From contig NZ_CP076019.1 in assembly GCF_018623055.1 (NCBI RefSeq), positions 2,542,001 through 2,606,000 on the forward strand: DNA of 64,000 nt, in the 5' to 3' direction. Positions 33,073-43,495 of the stretch are shown piece by piece. The notes below the pieces were generated by a model, which saw only the letters and a program-made list of their open reading frames with translations, searched no databases and was not told the origin of the DNA. Position 1 is the stretch's first letter. Each line of letters starts with the position of its first letter. The position numbers and the translations under genes are program-made. This DNA comes from Halorubrum sp. 2020YC2. Its GTDB lineage: Archaea > Halobacteriota > Halobacteria > Halobacteriales > Haloferacaceae.

Positions 33073-34802
33073 GTGACCCTCCGTCCATCCGACACGTCGA
33101 CGTCCGGCCGCGGCGCCGCCGAGGGCGACGCCCCCGACGCCGCCGACCGGGACGCGGCCGACGCGCCGACAGAGGTTCGAGAGGGGTCGACCCGCCCGCC
33201 GGCCCGCGCCGAGACCGGGCCGCGGTCGAGCGACTCCGGCGACGGGGCGTCCGGGCGCGTCGACGCGACGCCCGCCGAGGGCGCGTCCCGCCCCCGCGAG
33301 GCCGACCGCTTCCTCCTCGCCGTCGCCGTGGACGGCGAGGTGCTGTTCGCCGGACCGTCGGTGCCCGACGTCGTCGGCGTCGAGCGCGACGCGCTCGTCG
33401 GGAGCGACCTCCTCGGCCGCGTCCACCCGAGCGACCGCGACCCGGTAGCCGACGCGCTGTCGGCGGTGGCGGCGACCCGGACGGTCACCCACCGGATCCG
33501 ACGCGCGAGCGGCGGCTACGCGTGGGTCGAGTCCGTCGTCGACGACGAGTTGGCCCCGCAGTTCGGCGGCCGGATCGTCACCGTCCGGCGGGTCGACGCC
33601 GACCGGACCTTCCCGGAGCGCTACCGCGCCTTCCTGGAGTACGGCAGCGACCTCGTCACCGTCGTCGACGGCGACGGCCTCGTCGTCTACGAGAGCCCCT
33701 CCGTCGAGGAGGTGCTCGGCTACGAGCAGGGGTCGACGGTCGGCCGCTCCCCGCTGGGGTACGTCCACCCGGACGACCGCGAGCGGATGACCGAGCGGTT
33801 CTACCGGGCGCTCAGCGAGCCGGACGCGGCGCCGACGCTGGAGTACCGCTACCGCACCGCTGACGGCGACTGGGTCTGGCTGGAGTCGCGGACCCGGTCG
33901 CTGCCCGCCGACAGCCCCGTGGGCGAACTGCTCATCAACTCCCGCGACGTCAGCGAGCGGAAGGCGCGCGAGCGCCGGCTCACCGACCGGAACGAGCGGC
34001 TCGACCGCTTCGCGAGCATCGTCTCGCACGACCTGCGGAACCCGTTGTCCGTGATCCGCGGATCCATGGAGATGGCGCGGCTGCGCGGCGAGGCGGAGCC
34101 GCTCGAACGCGGCGAGCGCGCCGTCGACCGGATCGACCAGCTCGTCTCGGAGCTGCTCATCCTCGCGCGGCAGGGGACCGGGATGGACGAGCCGACCGAG
34201 TTCGCGCTCGCGAGCGTCGCGCGCGACGCCTGGGAGACCGCCGCCGAGGGCGACGACGACGCGGAGCTGGTCGTCGCGTGCGACGCCCGGGTGTGCGGCG
34301 ACCGCGGCCGGGTCCGACAGGCCTTGGAGAACCTGTTCCGCAACGCGACCGAACACGCGAAGCCGGAGGAGGCCGCGAGCGACGAGGCCGGGAGCGACGA
34401 CACCGGGGGCGACGGGACCGAGAGCACCGCCGCCGGTGGAGGCGGGGTCGAGGCGGGCGAGGCCGAGGCGGACCCGACCGACGACGCGCTCACCGTCCTC
34501 GTCACCGCGACCGACGGGGGGTTCCTCGTCGCGGACGACGGGACCGGGGTCGACCCGGACGACCGCGAGTCCGTCTTCGACTCGGGGTTCACCACCCGCG
34601 CGGACGGGACGGGGTACGGGTTAGACATCGTCCGCGAGGTGGTGGAGTCGCACGGCTGGAGCGTCGAGCTCCGCCGCGAGTCCGAGGGCCCCGTCGGCCT
34701 CCCGGACGGACGGCGGCTCCGGCCCCCGAGGGCGCCTGCTTCGAGGTGTGCGCCCCCGGCCCGGCGGCGGCGGACGCGGACGAGCCGTGGATCGACGGGT
34801 AA
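33073..34802 (+). CDS. PAS-PAS histidine kinase with apparent frameshift near the C-terminus
   Basis: GTG 33073 is preceded by a TATA box (ctttatc, about 33034-33040) at leaderless spacing. The soluble kinase has two PAS domains (roughly 75-175 and 180-300), a HisKA helix with phospho-acceptor His319 in S-H-D-L-R-N-P-L, and HATPase N, G1 and G2 boxes. The frame stays intact through the G2 box. Between about 34690 and 34735, in a GC-rich run, the protein-like reading changes frame. The expected ending (E-G-A-C-F-E-V and an acidic tail to TAA 34800-34802) lies in the other frame. In the original frame the ORF would run through the rimI gene, which is implausible. It is either a sequencing error or a genuine C-terminal frameshift; the catalytic core is unaffected. 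Confidence 0.75.
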
Positions 34803-34840
34803 CCCGGCGCGTTTATTCCTCGCGGCCCGCAACGCGACCC

Positions 34841-35320
34841 GTGAGCGCCGCAGACGTGACGGTCCGACGGGCCGAGCGCGCCGACCTCCTCGCGGTGGTC
34901 CGGATCGAGCGCGCCTGCTTCTCGGACCCGTGGCCGCACGACGCCTTCGAGCGACTGCTGGACGAGCCGGCGTTCCTCGTGGCGGAGCGGGATGGCGCGG
35001 TCGCGGGGTTCGTCGTCGCGGACCGAACGCCGAACCACGGCCGCGACATCGGCCATATCAAGGACCTCGCCGTCCACCCGGACGCCCGCGGTCGGGGGAT
35101 CGGCCGGACGCTCCTCCGGTCGGCGCTGGCCCGGCTCCGCGCGACGGGAGTGGCCGTCGCCCGGCTGGAGGTGCGCGAGGGCAACGACCCCGCCCGGTCG
35201 CTGTACGCCGACGAGGGGTTCGACCCGATCCGGCGGGTCGGCGGCTACTACCGCGACGGCGAGGACGCGCTCGTTCTCGTCGTCGACCTCGCAGCGTGGG
35301 CCGGGGGAGAAGCCGAGTAG
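34841..35320 (+). CDS. rimI: Ribosomal-protein-alanine N-acetyltransferase type GNAT
   Basis: GTG 34841 follows a TATA box (gtttatt, 34811-34817) at leaderless distance. The 159-residue protein is a single GNAT domain with the RimI opening (R-R-A-x-R-A-D-L, then F-S-D-P-W), the acetyl-CoA loop R-G-R-G-I-G and a C-terminal G-Y-Y. Archaeal RimI acetylates protein N-termini. It lies just after the histidine kinase. Confidence 0.88.
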   Translation: MSAADVTVRRAERADLLAVVRIERACFSDPWPHDAFERLLDEPAFLVAERDGAVAGFVVADRTPNHGRDIGHIKDLAVHPDARGRGIGRTLLRSALARLRATGVAVARLEVREGNDPARSLYADEGFDPIRRVGGYYRDGEDALVLVVDLAAWAGGEAE

Positions 35321-35457
35321 AGAGGCGTCGGACCGCGGGCGGTGACGAGTGAAATGAGCCACGTTGACACGCGTCGTTTGTCGGTGGTCCCCACGCCTAT
35401 CGGCTCGCCGCGCGGGGTTTGCCAAGGCTTAGTGTGCGGGAGACCGACTCGATCGGT

Positions 35458-37257
35458 ATGAGTTCGGTTCCCGAGCGATCCGAGATCGACGCCGAGTACA
35501 AGTGGGACCTCGACGGCATCTACGCCGACGACGAGGCGTGGGAGGCGGCCCGCGAGACGGTCGAAGACCGGATCGACGAGCTTCGCGACTACGAGGGGCG
35601 CGTCACCGACGACGCCGCGACCCTGCTCGAACTGCTCGAACTGCGCGAGGAGATCTTCCGCGAGCTACAGCAGGTGACCACGTACGCCCGGCTCCGCAGC
35701 GCCGAGGACACGCGGAACCAGGAGTATCAGGCGATGTCCGCGCGGGCGTCCTCGCTCGGCTCCGAGGCGTCGAGCGCGATCTCGTACCTCGAACCTGAGC
35801 TACAGACGCTCACGGAGTCGGACGTCGAGGCGTTCGTCGACGACGAGCCGGAGCTCGCGACCTACGAGCACTACCTCGACGACGTGTTGCGGAAGAAGCC
35901 GCACACGCGGTCGAGCGAGGTCGAGGAGGTGCTCGCGGACCTCTCCGAGGTCACCGACGCGCCGAGCGAGATCTACTCGATGCTGACGAACGCCGACATG
36001 ACCTACGGCGTCGTCGAGGACCCCGACGGCGAGGAGGTTGAGATCACGCAGGCGAACTTCACGAAGCTCCAGACGAACCCGGACCGCGAGTTCCGCGAGC
36101 GCGTCCATGAGACGTTCTACGACGAGTGGGCGGACGTCCGCAACACGGTCGGCACGTCGCTTGAGAAGGCCGTCCGCGAACACGTCACGAGCGCCGAGAT
36201 CCGCGACTACGACTCCGCGCGCGCCGCCGCGCTCGACGGCTCGAACGTCCCCGTCGAGGTGTACGACACCCTCGTCGACACCGTCGACGACAACCTCGAC
36301 GTGCTCCACCGCCACGCCGACCTGAAGGCCGAGGCCCTCGGCGTCGACCAGCTACAGAGCCACGATCTCTACATGTCGCTGACGGGCGACCAGGGTCCCG
36401 ACGTGGAGTACGAGCAGGCCCGCGAGTGGGTGATCGAGGCGGTCGCGCCGCTGGGCGACGCGTATCAGGAGCGGCTGGCCGAGGGGTTAGACTCGCGGTG
36501 GGTCGACGTGTACGAGAACCGCGGGAAGCGCTCGGGCGCGTTCTCCTCGGGCACCTACGACACCCAGCCGTACATCATGATGAACTACCAGGACGACATC
36601 GCCTCGATGTACACGCTGGCCCACGAGCTCGGCCACTCGATGCACTCCGAACTCGCGGGCGACGCCCAGCCGTGGCACGACGCGAGCTACGAGATCTTCG
36701 TCGCTGAGATCGCCTCCACGGTCAACGAGACGCTGCTCACCCACCACCTGCTCGATACCGTCGAGGACGACGAGCTCCGCACCCACGTCCTCGACGAGTA
36801 CCTCGAACGCTTCCGCTCGACCCTCTTCCGACAGACGATGTTCGCCGCCTTCGAGCAGGAGATCCACGAGCGCGTGGAGGCCGGCGACGCGCTCACGCCC
36901 GACGCGTTCGACGAGGCCTACGCCGACCTGAAGGGCGACTACTACGCGCCCGCAGAGCTGACGGGCGGCATCGAGCGCGAGTGGCAGCGCATCCCGCACT
37001 TCTACTACGACTTCTACGTCTACCAGTACGCGACGGGCATCTCCGCCGCGGCCGCCATCGTCGAGCGCGTCTTAGAAGAGGGCGAGTCCGCGGCCGCCGA
37101 CTACCGCGAGATGCTGAAGGCTGGCGGCTCGAAGTACCCCCTCGACGTCGTCGAACTCGCCGGCATCGACATGGCCTCGCCCGACCCGATCGAGTCCGCG
37201 GTCGGCGTCTACGACGAGTACCTCGACGAGATCGCGACGCTGCTCGACTTGGAGTGA
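35458..37257 (+). CDS. pepF: Oligoendopeptidase F, M3 family metallopeptidase
   Basis: ATG 35458 has a TATA-like box about 27 nt upstream and begins at a conserved-length N-terminus; the longer frame from 35419 adds nothing. The 599-residue cytoplasmic enzyme has the helical M3 fold with zinc motif His389-Glu390-x2-His393 in A-H-E-L-G-H-S-M-H. The third ligand Glu follows about 25 residues later (Y-E-I-F-V-A-E-I-A). It hydrolyses short peptides. Length and motifs are complete. Confidence 0.95.
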   Translation: MSSVPERSEIDAEYKWDLDGIYADDEAWEAARETVEDRIDELRDYEGRVTDDAATLLELLELREEIFRELQQVTTYARLRSAEDTRNQEYQAMSARASSLGSEASSAISYLEPELQTLTESDVEAFVDDEPELATYEHYLDDVLRKKPHTRSSEVEEVLADLSEVTDAPSEIYSMLTNADMTYGVVEDPDGEEVEITQANFTKLQTNPDREFRERVHETFYDEWADVRNTVGTSLEKAVREHVTSAEIRDYDSARAAALDGSNVPVEVYDTLVDTVDDNLDVLHRHADLKAEALGVDQLQSHDLYMSLTGDQGPDVEYEQAREWVIEAVAPLGDAYQERLAEGLDSRWVDVYENRGKRSGAFSSGTYDTQPYIMMNYQDDIASMYTLAHELGHSMHSELAGDAQPWHDASYEIFVAEIASTVNETLLTHHLLDTVEDDELRTHVLDEYLERFRSTLFRQTMFAAFEQEIHERVEAGDALTPDAFDEAYADLKGDYYAPAELTGGIEREWQRIPHFYYDFYVYQYATGISAAAAIVERVLEEGESAAADYREMLKAGGSKYPLDVVELAGIDMASPDPIESAVGVYDEYLDEIATLLDLE

Positions 37258-37339
37258 GGCGCCGCGGTCGGCCTCCCCGCGACCGTCGGCCGGGAGGCGA
37301 ACGACGCACCGACCGGCGGGGGCGAGCGTAGCCGCCGAC

Positions 37340-37777
37340 CTACACGCCTTGATCCCGGAACCGACGAACGTCGACTGCGACGGGTAGTTCGTCGAAGTCG
37401 TCGTCCGCGCCGGCGACAAGCGTCGCGTCCCGCTCGCTCGCGAGCGCGACGGCGTGGGCGTCGGCAAGCGAGATGTCCCCGTGAGCCTTCACCTCGGCCG
37501 CCAGCCGCCAGTCGGCCGATTCGATCGCCAGCCCTCGCCGTTCGAGCGCGCGGAGGTCCCGGTCCGCCTCCCGAAGCGAGGCGTCGGTCGGGGCGTCGTC
37601 GACACCCACGAACCGGGCGACGAGATAGAAGACCTCGCCGGCGTTCGTCTCGGCGAGCGCCCCCGCCGACTCGCCGGCGAACACCTCGTCGAGGAGCCCG
37701 GCGACCGCCTCGTGGCCGGGTTCCCCGTAGAGGTACGCGACGATCGCCTCGGTGTCGAAGACGTACCTCCCGCTCAT
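37340..37777 (-). CDS. VapC-like PIN-domain ribonuclease toxin
   Basis: The 145-residue PIN domain has the usual acidic residues: Asp8 in V-F-D-T-E, Glu48 in N-A-G-E-V-F-Y, Asp106 in S-L-A-D-A-H, and an Asp cluster near 125-127. VapC toxins cleave RNA, often tRNA. Its ATG overlaps the stop of the AbrB-type antitoxin gene (ATGA), the classical antitoxin-toxin order. Confidence 0.9.
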   Translation of the reverse strand: MSGRYVFDTEAIVAYLYGEPGHEAVAGLLDEVFAGESAGALAETNAGEVFYLVARFVGVDDAPTDASLREADRDLRALERRGLAIESADWRLAAEVKAHGDISLADAHAVALASERDATLVAGADDDFDELPVAVDVRRFRDQGV

Positions 37778-38070
37778 TCGTCCTCGGACGGGCGGAGCCG
37801 GTCCGCCCGCTCCGTTTCCCGACGCTTCTCGTCGTCTCTCAGTTCCCGTACGCGCTCCAGCGCCTCGCCGCGCTCGTGCTCGTCGGCGTGGATCCCGTGG
37901 AGTTCGTCCGGCGAGGGGACCGGTTCGACGACGATCCGCCCCTCGTCCTCGTAAATGAACACCTCGCCGGGCGCCTCGATCCCGAACTTCTCGCGGAGCC
38001 CCTTCGGGATCGTGGCCTGTCCCTTCTGCGAGACGCGTACTACGGTCGGTTCGTTTGTACTACTCACCAT
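37774..38070 (-). CDS. AbrB/SpoVT-type antitoxin
   Basis: Start at ATG 38070, with an AT-rich promoter (tttagtaata on the minus strand, about 38098-38106). The 98-residue protein has an N-terminal swapped-hairpin AbrB domain (about 10-50: V-S-Q-K-G-Q-A-T-I-P-K) and a charged helical tail (about 60-98) that would occlude the toxin. It is coupled to the PIN toxin gene by a 4-nt overlap. As in other such pairs it probably represses its own promoter. Confidence 0.9.
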   Translation of the reverse strand: MVSSTNEPTVVRVSQKGQATIPKGLREKFGIEAPGEVFIYEDEGRIVVEPVPSPDELHGIHADEHERGEALERVRELRDDEKRRETERADRLRPSEDE

Positions 38071-38136
38071 TATTAGTTGTACTTGAAATTCTCGTATTAC
38101 TAAATCCACCGCCGATCGAGTAGCGTGCGCTCCCGC

Positions 38137-38541
38137 TCAGCGGTCGGCGTCCTCGCTTCCGGACGCGTCGAATCTCCGCTCGACCAGCCAGTACGCGACG
38201 GGGAGACAGCAGGCGAACGCGACTGGCCACGTGGTCAACTGCGAGACCGGATCGGGCGGCGATACGAGGCCCCCGGCGACCAATCCACCGAGACCGGCGA
38301 GGACGACGACGGCGGTGGCTCTCTCCAACCGAGACGGCGAGTACTCGCGAGGGCGTCCGCGACGCCACCAGAGGAGGTAGTAGGAGATGACGACCCCCGT
38401 GAGCGGCGCGAAGACGCCCCAAACGGCCGGATAGTCGCTCCCGCGAGCGTGCGCGTCGAAGTTCACCCAGACGCCGGACGCGAGCCAGACGAACAGGATG
38501 AGGGCGGCGCCGAACGCGACGGCGGGCGTGAGGAGGGACAC
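38137..38541 (-). CDS. Small multi-pass membrane protein of unknown function
   Basis: The 134-residue protein starts at GTG 38541. It has about four hydrophobic segments (5-24, 42-60, 73-92, 103-121) and an acidic C-terminus. A conserved-looking [10 protein letters not shown] motif occurs in the first loop. No family name can be given. Confidence 0.68.
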   Translation of the reverse strand: MSLLTPAVAFGAALILFVWLASGVWVNFDAHARGSDYPAVWGVFAPLTGVVISYYLLWWRRGRPREYSPSRLERATAVVVLAGLGGLVAGGLVSPPDPVSQLTTWPVAFACCLPVAYWLVERRFDASGSEDADR

Positions 38542-38671
38542 GATCGGGTTCTCAGCCCGATCGGTAATCGGTCTTCTCCCCGTGAGGGAACGCCCGCGCG
38601 GGACCGATTTTCGTCGCTGTCGCGTGCCTAGCCGCGCCGCTCAAGTGTCTCGCCGCCCAACGACGCGTATC

Positions 38672-40726
38672 GTGAGCGACGCCGACTCCCCCCTCTCCGA
38701 GGACCGCCCGACCGTCGACCGCCCCCTCCGCGTCGACGCCCCGTTCGAGCCGGCGGGCGACCAGCCCGAGGCGATCGAGGGGCTGGTCGAGGGGTTCGAG
38801 TCGGGCGCGGACAAGCAGACGCTGCTCGGCGTGACGGGGTCCGGGAAGACCAACACCGTCTCGTGGGTCGCGGAGGAGTTAGACCAGCCCACCCTCGTTC
38901 TCGCCCACAACAAGACGCTCGCGGCCCAGTTATACGAGGAGTTCCGCGAGCTGTTCCCCGACAACGCCGTCGAGTACTTCGTCTCCTACTACGACTACTA
39001 CCAGCCGGAGGCGTACGTCGAGCAGACGGACACGTTCATCGACAAGGAGATGTCGATAAACGAGGAGATCGACCGCCTGCGCCACTCCGCGACGCGCTCG
39101 CTCCTCACCCGCGACGACGTGATCGTCGTCGCCTCGGTCTCGGCCATCTACGGGCTGGGCGACCCGGGGAACTACCGCGATATGGCGCTCCGCTTAGAGG
39201 TGGGCGAGGCGGTCGGCCGCGAGGAGCTTCTCACCCGCCTCGTCGACCTGAACTACGAGCGCAACGACGTGGACTTCACGCAGGGCACCTTCCGCGTCCG
39301 GGGCGACACCGTCGAGATCTACCCGATGTACGGGCGCTACGCGGTGCGCGTCGAACTGTGGGGCGAGGAGATCGACCGGATGCTCAAGGTCGACCCGATG
39401 CACGGCGAGGTCGTGAGCGAGGAGCCGGCGGTAATGTTACACCCGGCGGAGCACTACTCGATCCCCGACGACCAACTGGAACAGGCGATCGCGGAGATAG
39501 AGGACCTGATGGAGAAGCGGGTGAGCTACTTCGAGCGGCAGGGCGACCTCGTCGCCGCCCAGCGAATCGAGGAGCGCACCACCTTCGACGTCGAGATGCT
39601 CCGCGAGGCGGGCTACTGCTCGGGGATAGAGAACTACTCCGTCCACATGGACGACCGCGAGTCGGGCGACGCCCCCTACACCCTGCTCGACTACTTCCCG
39701 GACGACTTCCTCACCGTCGTCGACGAGTCCCACCAGACGATCCCCCAGATCAAAGGCCAGTACGAGGGGGACAAGTCGCGGAAGGACTCGCTGGTCGAGA
39801 ACGGGTTCCGGCTGCCGACCGCCTACGACAACCGCCCCCTCACCTTCGAGGAGTTCGAGGAGAAGACGGACCGCACACTCTACGTCTCCGCGACGCCCGG
39901 CGACTACGAGCGCGAGACCTCCGACCGCATCGTCGAGCAGATCGTCCGCCCGACGCACCTCGTCGACCCGAAGGTGGAGGTGACGGGCGCGACCGGGCAG
40001 GTCGACGACCTCCTCGAACGCGTCGACGAGCGGATCGAGCGCGACGAGCGCGTCCTCGTCACCACGCTCACGAAGCGCATGGCCGAGGACCTCACCGAGT
40101 ACTTCGAGGAGGCGGGCGTCGACGTGGCGTACATGCACGACGAGACGGACACCCTCGAACGCCACGAGATCATCCGCGACCTCCGGCTCGGCAACATCGA
40201 CGTGCTCGTCGGGATCAACCTGCTCCGCGAGGGGCTCGACATCCCGGAGGTGAGCCTCGTCGCCATCCTCGACGCCGACCAGGAGGGGTTCCTCCGCTCC
40301 ACCACCACCCTCGTCCAGACGATGGGGCGGGCCGCCCGCAACGTCAACGGCGAGGTCGTGCTCTACGCCGACGAGGTGACCGACTCGATGGAGGCGGCCA
40401 TCGAGGAGACCCAGCGCCGCCGCGAGATCCAGTTGGAGTACAACGAGGAGCACGGTTACGAGGCGACCACCATCGACAAGCCGGTGAGCGAGACGAACCT
40501 CCCCGGCTCGAAGACGGACACCTCGAGCGTGAGCGTGGGCGACGTCGAGAGCGAGGACGAGGCGAAAGCGCAGATCGAGGCGCTCGAAGACCGGATGGAC
40601 GAGGCCGCGAGCAACCTGGAGTTCGAGCTGGCGGCCGACATCCGCGACCGGATCGCGGAGCTTCGGCGCGCCTTCGAGATCGACGCGGGCGACGAGGGCG
40701 TCCCTGCGCCGGCGATAGACGAGTAG
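38672..40726 (+). CDS. uvrB: UvrABC excinuclease subunit B
   Basis: GTG 38672 fits the family's length. The 684-residue protein has Walker A G-V-T-G-S-G-K-T (53-60), the damage-binding beta-hairpin with Y-Y-D-Y-Y-Q-P-E, the D-E-S-H helicase box, helicase motif VI (Q-x-M-G-R-A-A-R) and a C-terminal UVR motif. It acts in nucleotide excision repair with UvrA and UvrC, which are not in the window. Confidence 0.97.
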   Translation: MSDADSPLSEDRPTVDRPLRVDAPFEPAGDQPEAIEGLVEGFESGADKQTLLGVTGSGKTNTVSWVAEELDQPTLVLAHNKTLAAQLYEEFRELFPDNAVEYFVSYYDYYQPEAYVEQTDTFIDKEMSINEEIDRLRHSATRSLLTRDDVIVVASVSAIYGLGDPGNYRDMALRLEVGEAVGREELLTRLVDLNYERNDVDFTQGTFRVRGDTVEIYPMYGRYAVRVELWGEEIDRMLKVDPMHGEVVSEEPAVMLHPAEHYSIPDDQLEQAIAEIEDLMEKRVSYFERQGDLVAAQRIEERTTFDVEMLREAGYCSGIENYSVHMDDRESGDAPYTLLDYFPDDFLTVVDESHQTIPQIKGQYEGDKSRKDSLVENGFRLPTAYDNRPLTFEEFEEKTDRTLYVSATPGDYERETSDRIVEQIVRPTHLVDPKVEVTGATGQVDDLLERVDERIERDERVLVTTLTKRMAEDLTEYFEEAGVDVAYMHDETDTLERHEIIRDLRLGNIDVLVGINLLREGLDIPEVSLVAILDADQEGFLRSTTTLVQTMGRAARNVNGEVVLYADEVTDSMEAAIEETQRRREIQLEYNEEHGYEATTIDKPVSETNLPGSKTDTSSVSVGDVESEDEAKAQIEALEDRMDEAASNLEFELAADIRDRIAELRRAFEIDAGDEGVPAPAIDE

Positions 40727-40796
40727 CCGCGTCCGATTCTCACGCCGCGTCACCGTGGCGACGGGGTTTTTACCTCGCTGGGTTACAGTCGGGCAC

Positions 40797-41324
40797 ATGT
40801 ACCGTCGCGCGGCCGTCGCCGGCGCGCTCGCCGTCGCCACCGCCGGGTGCGTCGACCGCCTCCACGACGTCGCCGCCTCGACGCCGCGCGACCTCGGCGT
40901 GCGGAGCCGGTACGTCGACGGCAACCCGATGGTCGACAGCCGCAGCGTCCTCGCGCGCCCCGAGGAACTGCTGACGCACGCGGCCTCGTTCCGGTCCGCC
41001 GCGGCGGCCCGCGGCGCCCTCAAGCCCGACGCGACCGAGTCGCGGGCGTTCGTCGAGCGCACCGACTTCGTCGACGACGGCGACGCGATCCTCGTGATCG
41101 CACAGCGGCTCACCGTTCCGGAGGTCCAACTCCGGCTCGGCGGGATCAGCCGCACGGGCGACCACTCGCTCCGGATCGCGGTCGACCAGGGCGGCGTCCG
41201 CGGCGATGTCGAGACCGACGAGCCGGTCGTCAAGACGCTCCTGTTGCGGCTCACCGACGAGCGCGGCCCGCCGGAGCGCGTGATGGTGGTTATCGGAGAC
41301 GGACGCGCCGGCATCACGGTGTGA
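40797..41324 (+). CDS. Tat-type lipoprotein of unknown function
   Basis: The 175-residue protein starts at ATG 40797, about 30 nt after a TATA-like gtttttacc. Twin arginines (3-4) and the lipobox A-T-A-G-C18 predict Tat export and lipid anchoring, the usual haloarchaeal route. The mature domain is a small mixed alpha/beta fold without recognised motif. Confidence 0.75.
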   Translation: MYRRAAVAGALAVATAGCVDRLHDVAASTPRDLGVRSRYVDGNPMVDSRSVLARPEELLTHAASFRSAAAARGALKPDATESRAFVERTDFVDDGDAILVIAQRLTVPEVQLRLGGISRTGDHSLRIAVDQGGVRGDVETDEPVVKTLLLRLTDERGPPERVMVVIGDGRAGITV

Positions 41325-41417
41325 CCGGCGGTACAGTGCGACCGGCGGGACGGTCGAGCCGTCCGACTCCGATTCCGTCCCGCGGTCGTTTTGTGGCCGG
41401 ACCGCATCCCACCGTCC

Positions 41418-42011
41418 ATGTCACTCAGCAGTCGCCTTGTCGGATCGGCCCTCCTCGTCGTCGGCGTCGCCGCGCTCGGGTTCGCCGGAACGGTCTCCAC
41501 CGGACTCGTCCCCTCCTCGTCTGCGCCCGACGGAATCGCGTTCGTCACCCCCTCGCCCGTCTCGTTGCTCGCCACTCCGGCGCTCCTCGCCGCCGGTTCG
41601 GTCCTGCTCGTCGGCGGTACGGCCGCCGCGGGCGGCACCGACGCCTCCGCCCGCGCCGCGCTGGTCGCGCCCGCACTCAGCGTCGTGGCCGCGCTCGCGT
41701 TCGGCGCTGGTCTCTTTCTTGCGCCCGCATCCGTTCCCGAAACGGTGACCAACCCGGCGGCACAGACGGCGCTCCTCTCCGAATTTCCTGCTCTCCACGT
41801 CGCCGGCGCGGTCGTCGGTAGCGCCGTCGCGCCGGTGGTTCAGGCGACGGTCACCGAGGACACTCCGGCGCTACTCGCGGGATCGGTTCTGCTCCTCGCG
41901 GCGCTCGCGGCCGGAGCGTCCAACCCCCTCTCACTAGTCGCCGGCGGTCTCGGCGGCGTGGCCGCCGTCGTCGTCCTCTGGGCGGTCGACCCCGAGCGCT
42001 GGCGGCCCTGA
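41418..42011 (+). CDS. Multi-pass membrane protein of unknown function
   Basis: The 197-residue Ala/Val/Leu-rich protein has five or six hydrophobic segments and short loops, and ends in an acidic then basic tail. ATG 41418 is chosen because it begins the first hydrophobic segment. No family recognised. Confidence 0.65.
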   Translation: MSLSSRLVGSALLVVGVAALGFAGTVSTGLVPSSSAPDGIAFVTPSPVSLLATPALLAAGSVLLVGGTAAAGGTDASARAALVAPALSVVAALAFGAGLFLAPASVPETVTNPAAQTALLSEFPALHVAGAVVGSAVAPVVQATVTEDTPALLAGSVLLLAALAAGASNPLSLVAGGLGGVAAVVVLWAVDPERWRP

Positions 42012-42471
42012 GCCGGGGGCTCTCTCGCTCGCCTCCCGCGCCGTCGACCGATTCGAACGCGCGGTCGCCCCGCCGACCGGTCGCCCGGCTCCGGGTCGCG
42101 CTTCTCGTCGGACCGCTCGGCGGAGCCCTCGCAGTTGGACCGGCGTGGAGGCTTGACGCCGCCAGTTGGTCACCGTCGCGACCGCCCGTAACCGGAGATC
42201 ACTACTCAGTCCCCGTCTCGGTACCGTTCGTTCGTGGAACGGTGGAACGAGTCCGCCCTCCAGTTATGAAAGTGAGCTTGCTGTACTACAATTCTATTGG
42301 TAATACTTATGTCGGTGGAGTCTGTGTGGTCCGATACGGTTCACGCGGCCAAACGCACGCGACGCTGTGAGACCGTCTCTCAAGGACACGACGCGGTCGG
42401 ACTCACCGGACCGACGCTAGACAGGAGGAGAGGCAATCCAACGCGAGCGGTCACGTTCGAGATGACCAACG
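42012..42471. promoter_or_regulatory. Intergenic region upstream of the ribonucleotide reductase operon
   Basis: No convincing gene is present. The first part is GC-rich. A perfect 7-bp inverted repeat (42223-42229 with 42237-42243) could be a hairpin. From about 42265 the DNA becomes AT-rich (ctgtactacaattctattgg), where the promoter of the reductase pair should lie. A 56-codon frame from ATG 42309 overlaps the nrdB start but has no coding signature. No NrdR-type box was found. Confidence 0.5.
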
Positions 42472-43494
42472 ATGAGTGAAAGCGAAAACGGAAACGCGAG
42501 CACAGGCGCGGACACAGAGAAGGACATCTTCTCGGAGCGAAAACAGCTGAAGCCCTACGAGTACAGCGATTTCCTCGACTACGTCGAGGCGATCCGGAAC
42601 AGCTACTGGGTGCATACGGAGTTTAATTTCGACGGAGACGTCCAAGACTTCAAGGTCAACACGACACCTGCCGAGCAGACCGTTATCAAGCGGACGATGC
42701 TGGCTATCGCGCAGATCGAGGTCCAGGTGAAGACGTTCTGGTCGGACATCTACGAGGAGATGCCCAAAGCCGAGGTCGGGAACGTGGGTATGACCTTCGC
42801 GGAAAGCGAGGTGCGGCACATGGACGCCTACAGTCACCTTCTCGACGTCTTAGGCATCACGGACGACTTCGAGCAGGTGACTGAGGAGCCGGCGATCAGA
42901 GAGCGGATCGAGTATCTCGACGAGTACTTGGAGAAGAGCGAGAGCGACGACGACCGGGAGTACGTGATGAGCATCCTGCTTTTCAGCACGTTCGTCGAAC
43001 ACGTCTCGCTGTTCAGCCAGTTCCTCATAATGACGAGCTTCGACAAACACGAGAAGAAGTTCACGGGGATAGCGAACGCCGTCGAAGCGACCAGCAAAGA
43101 GGAGCAGATTCACGGGCTGTTCGGGGTCGAGCTGGTGGAGACGATCAGAGAGGAGAACCCGGACCTCTTCGACGACGACTTTGAGGAAGACGTCCAAGAA
43201 GCCTGTCGGCAGGCCTACGAGGCAGAGACGGAGATCCTAGACTGGATATTCGCCGACGGCGAGCTGGAGTTTCTCCCCAGAGCGCACGTCGACGCGTTTC
43301 TGCGAGACCGGTTCAATCAGAGCCTCGAAAACGTCGGGGTGGAACCGGTGTTCGAGACGGACGACGACCTGCTCGAGGAGACGCGCTGGTTCGACGAGGA
43401 CATCATGATGACGAAGGATAACGACTTCTTCAGCAAGCGGTCGACCACGTACAACAAACACACGCAGAGCGTTACCGCGGAGGACATGTTCTAA
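42472..43494 (+). CDS. nrdB: Class I ribonucleotide reductase, small (radical) subunit
   Basis: The 340-residue protein carries the dimetal ligands Glu83, Glu113, His116, Glu176, Glu211 and His214. The radical tyrosine Tyr120 sits four residues after His116, exactly as Tyr122 in E. coli NrdB. It makes the tyrosyl radical that the large subunit needs to reduce ribonucleotides. The following gene begins two bases after its stop. Many Arg codons are AGA/AGG and many Ser codons AGC, unlike the flanking genes, which suggests recent transfer, possibly from a virus. Confidence 0.95.
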   Translation: MSESENGNASTGADTEKDIFSERKQLKPYEYSDFLDYVEAIRNSYWVHTEFNFDGDVQDFKVNTTPAEQTVIKRTMLAIAQIEVQVKTFWSDIYEEMPKAEVGNVGMTFAESEVRHMDAYSHLLDVLGITDDFEQVTEEPAIRERIEYLDEYLEKSESDDDREYVMSILLFSTFVEHVSLFSQFLIMTSFDKHEKKFTGIANAVEATSKEEQIHGLFGVELVETIREENPDLFDDDFEEDVQEACRQAYEAETEILDWIFADGELEFLPRAHVDAFLRDRFNQSLENVGVEPVFETDDDLLEETRWFDEDIMMTKDNDFFSKRSTTYNKHTQSVTAEDMF

Positions 43495-43495
43495 A

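Noticed and set aside
42309-42479. A 56-codon gene before nrdB
   Set aside because: No coding signature and it overlaps the nrdB start; more likely leader DNA.
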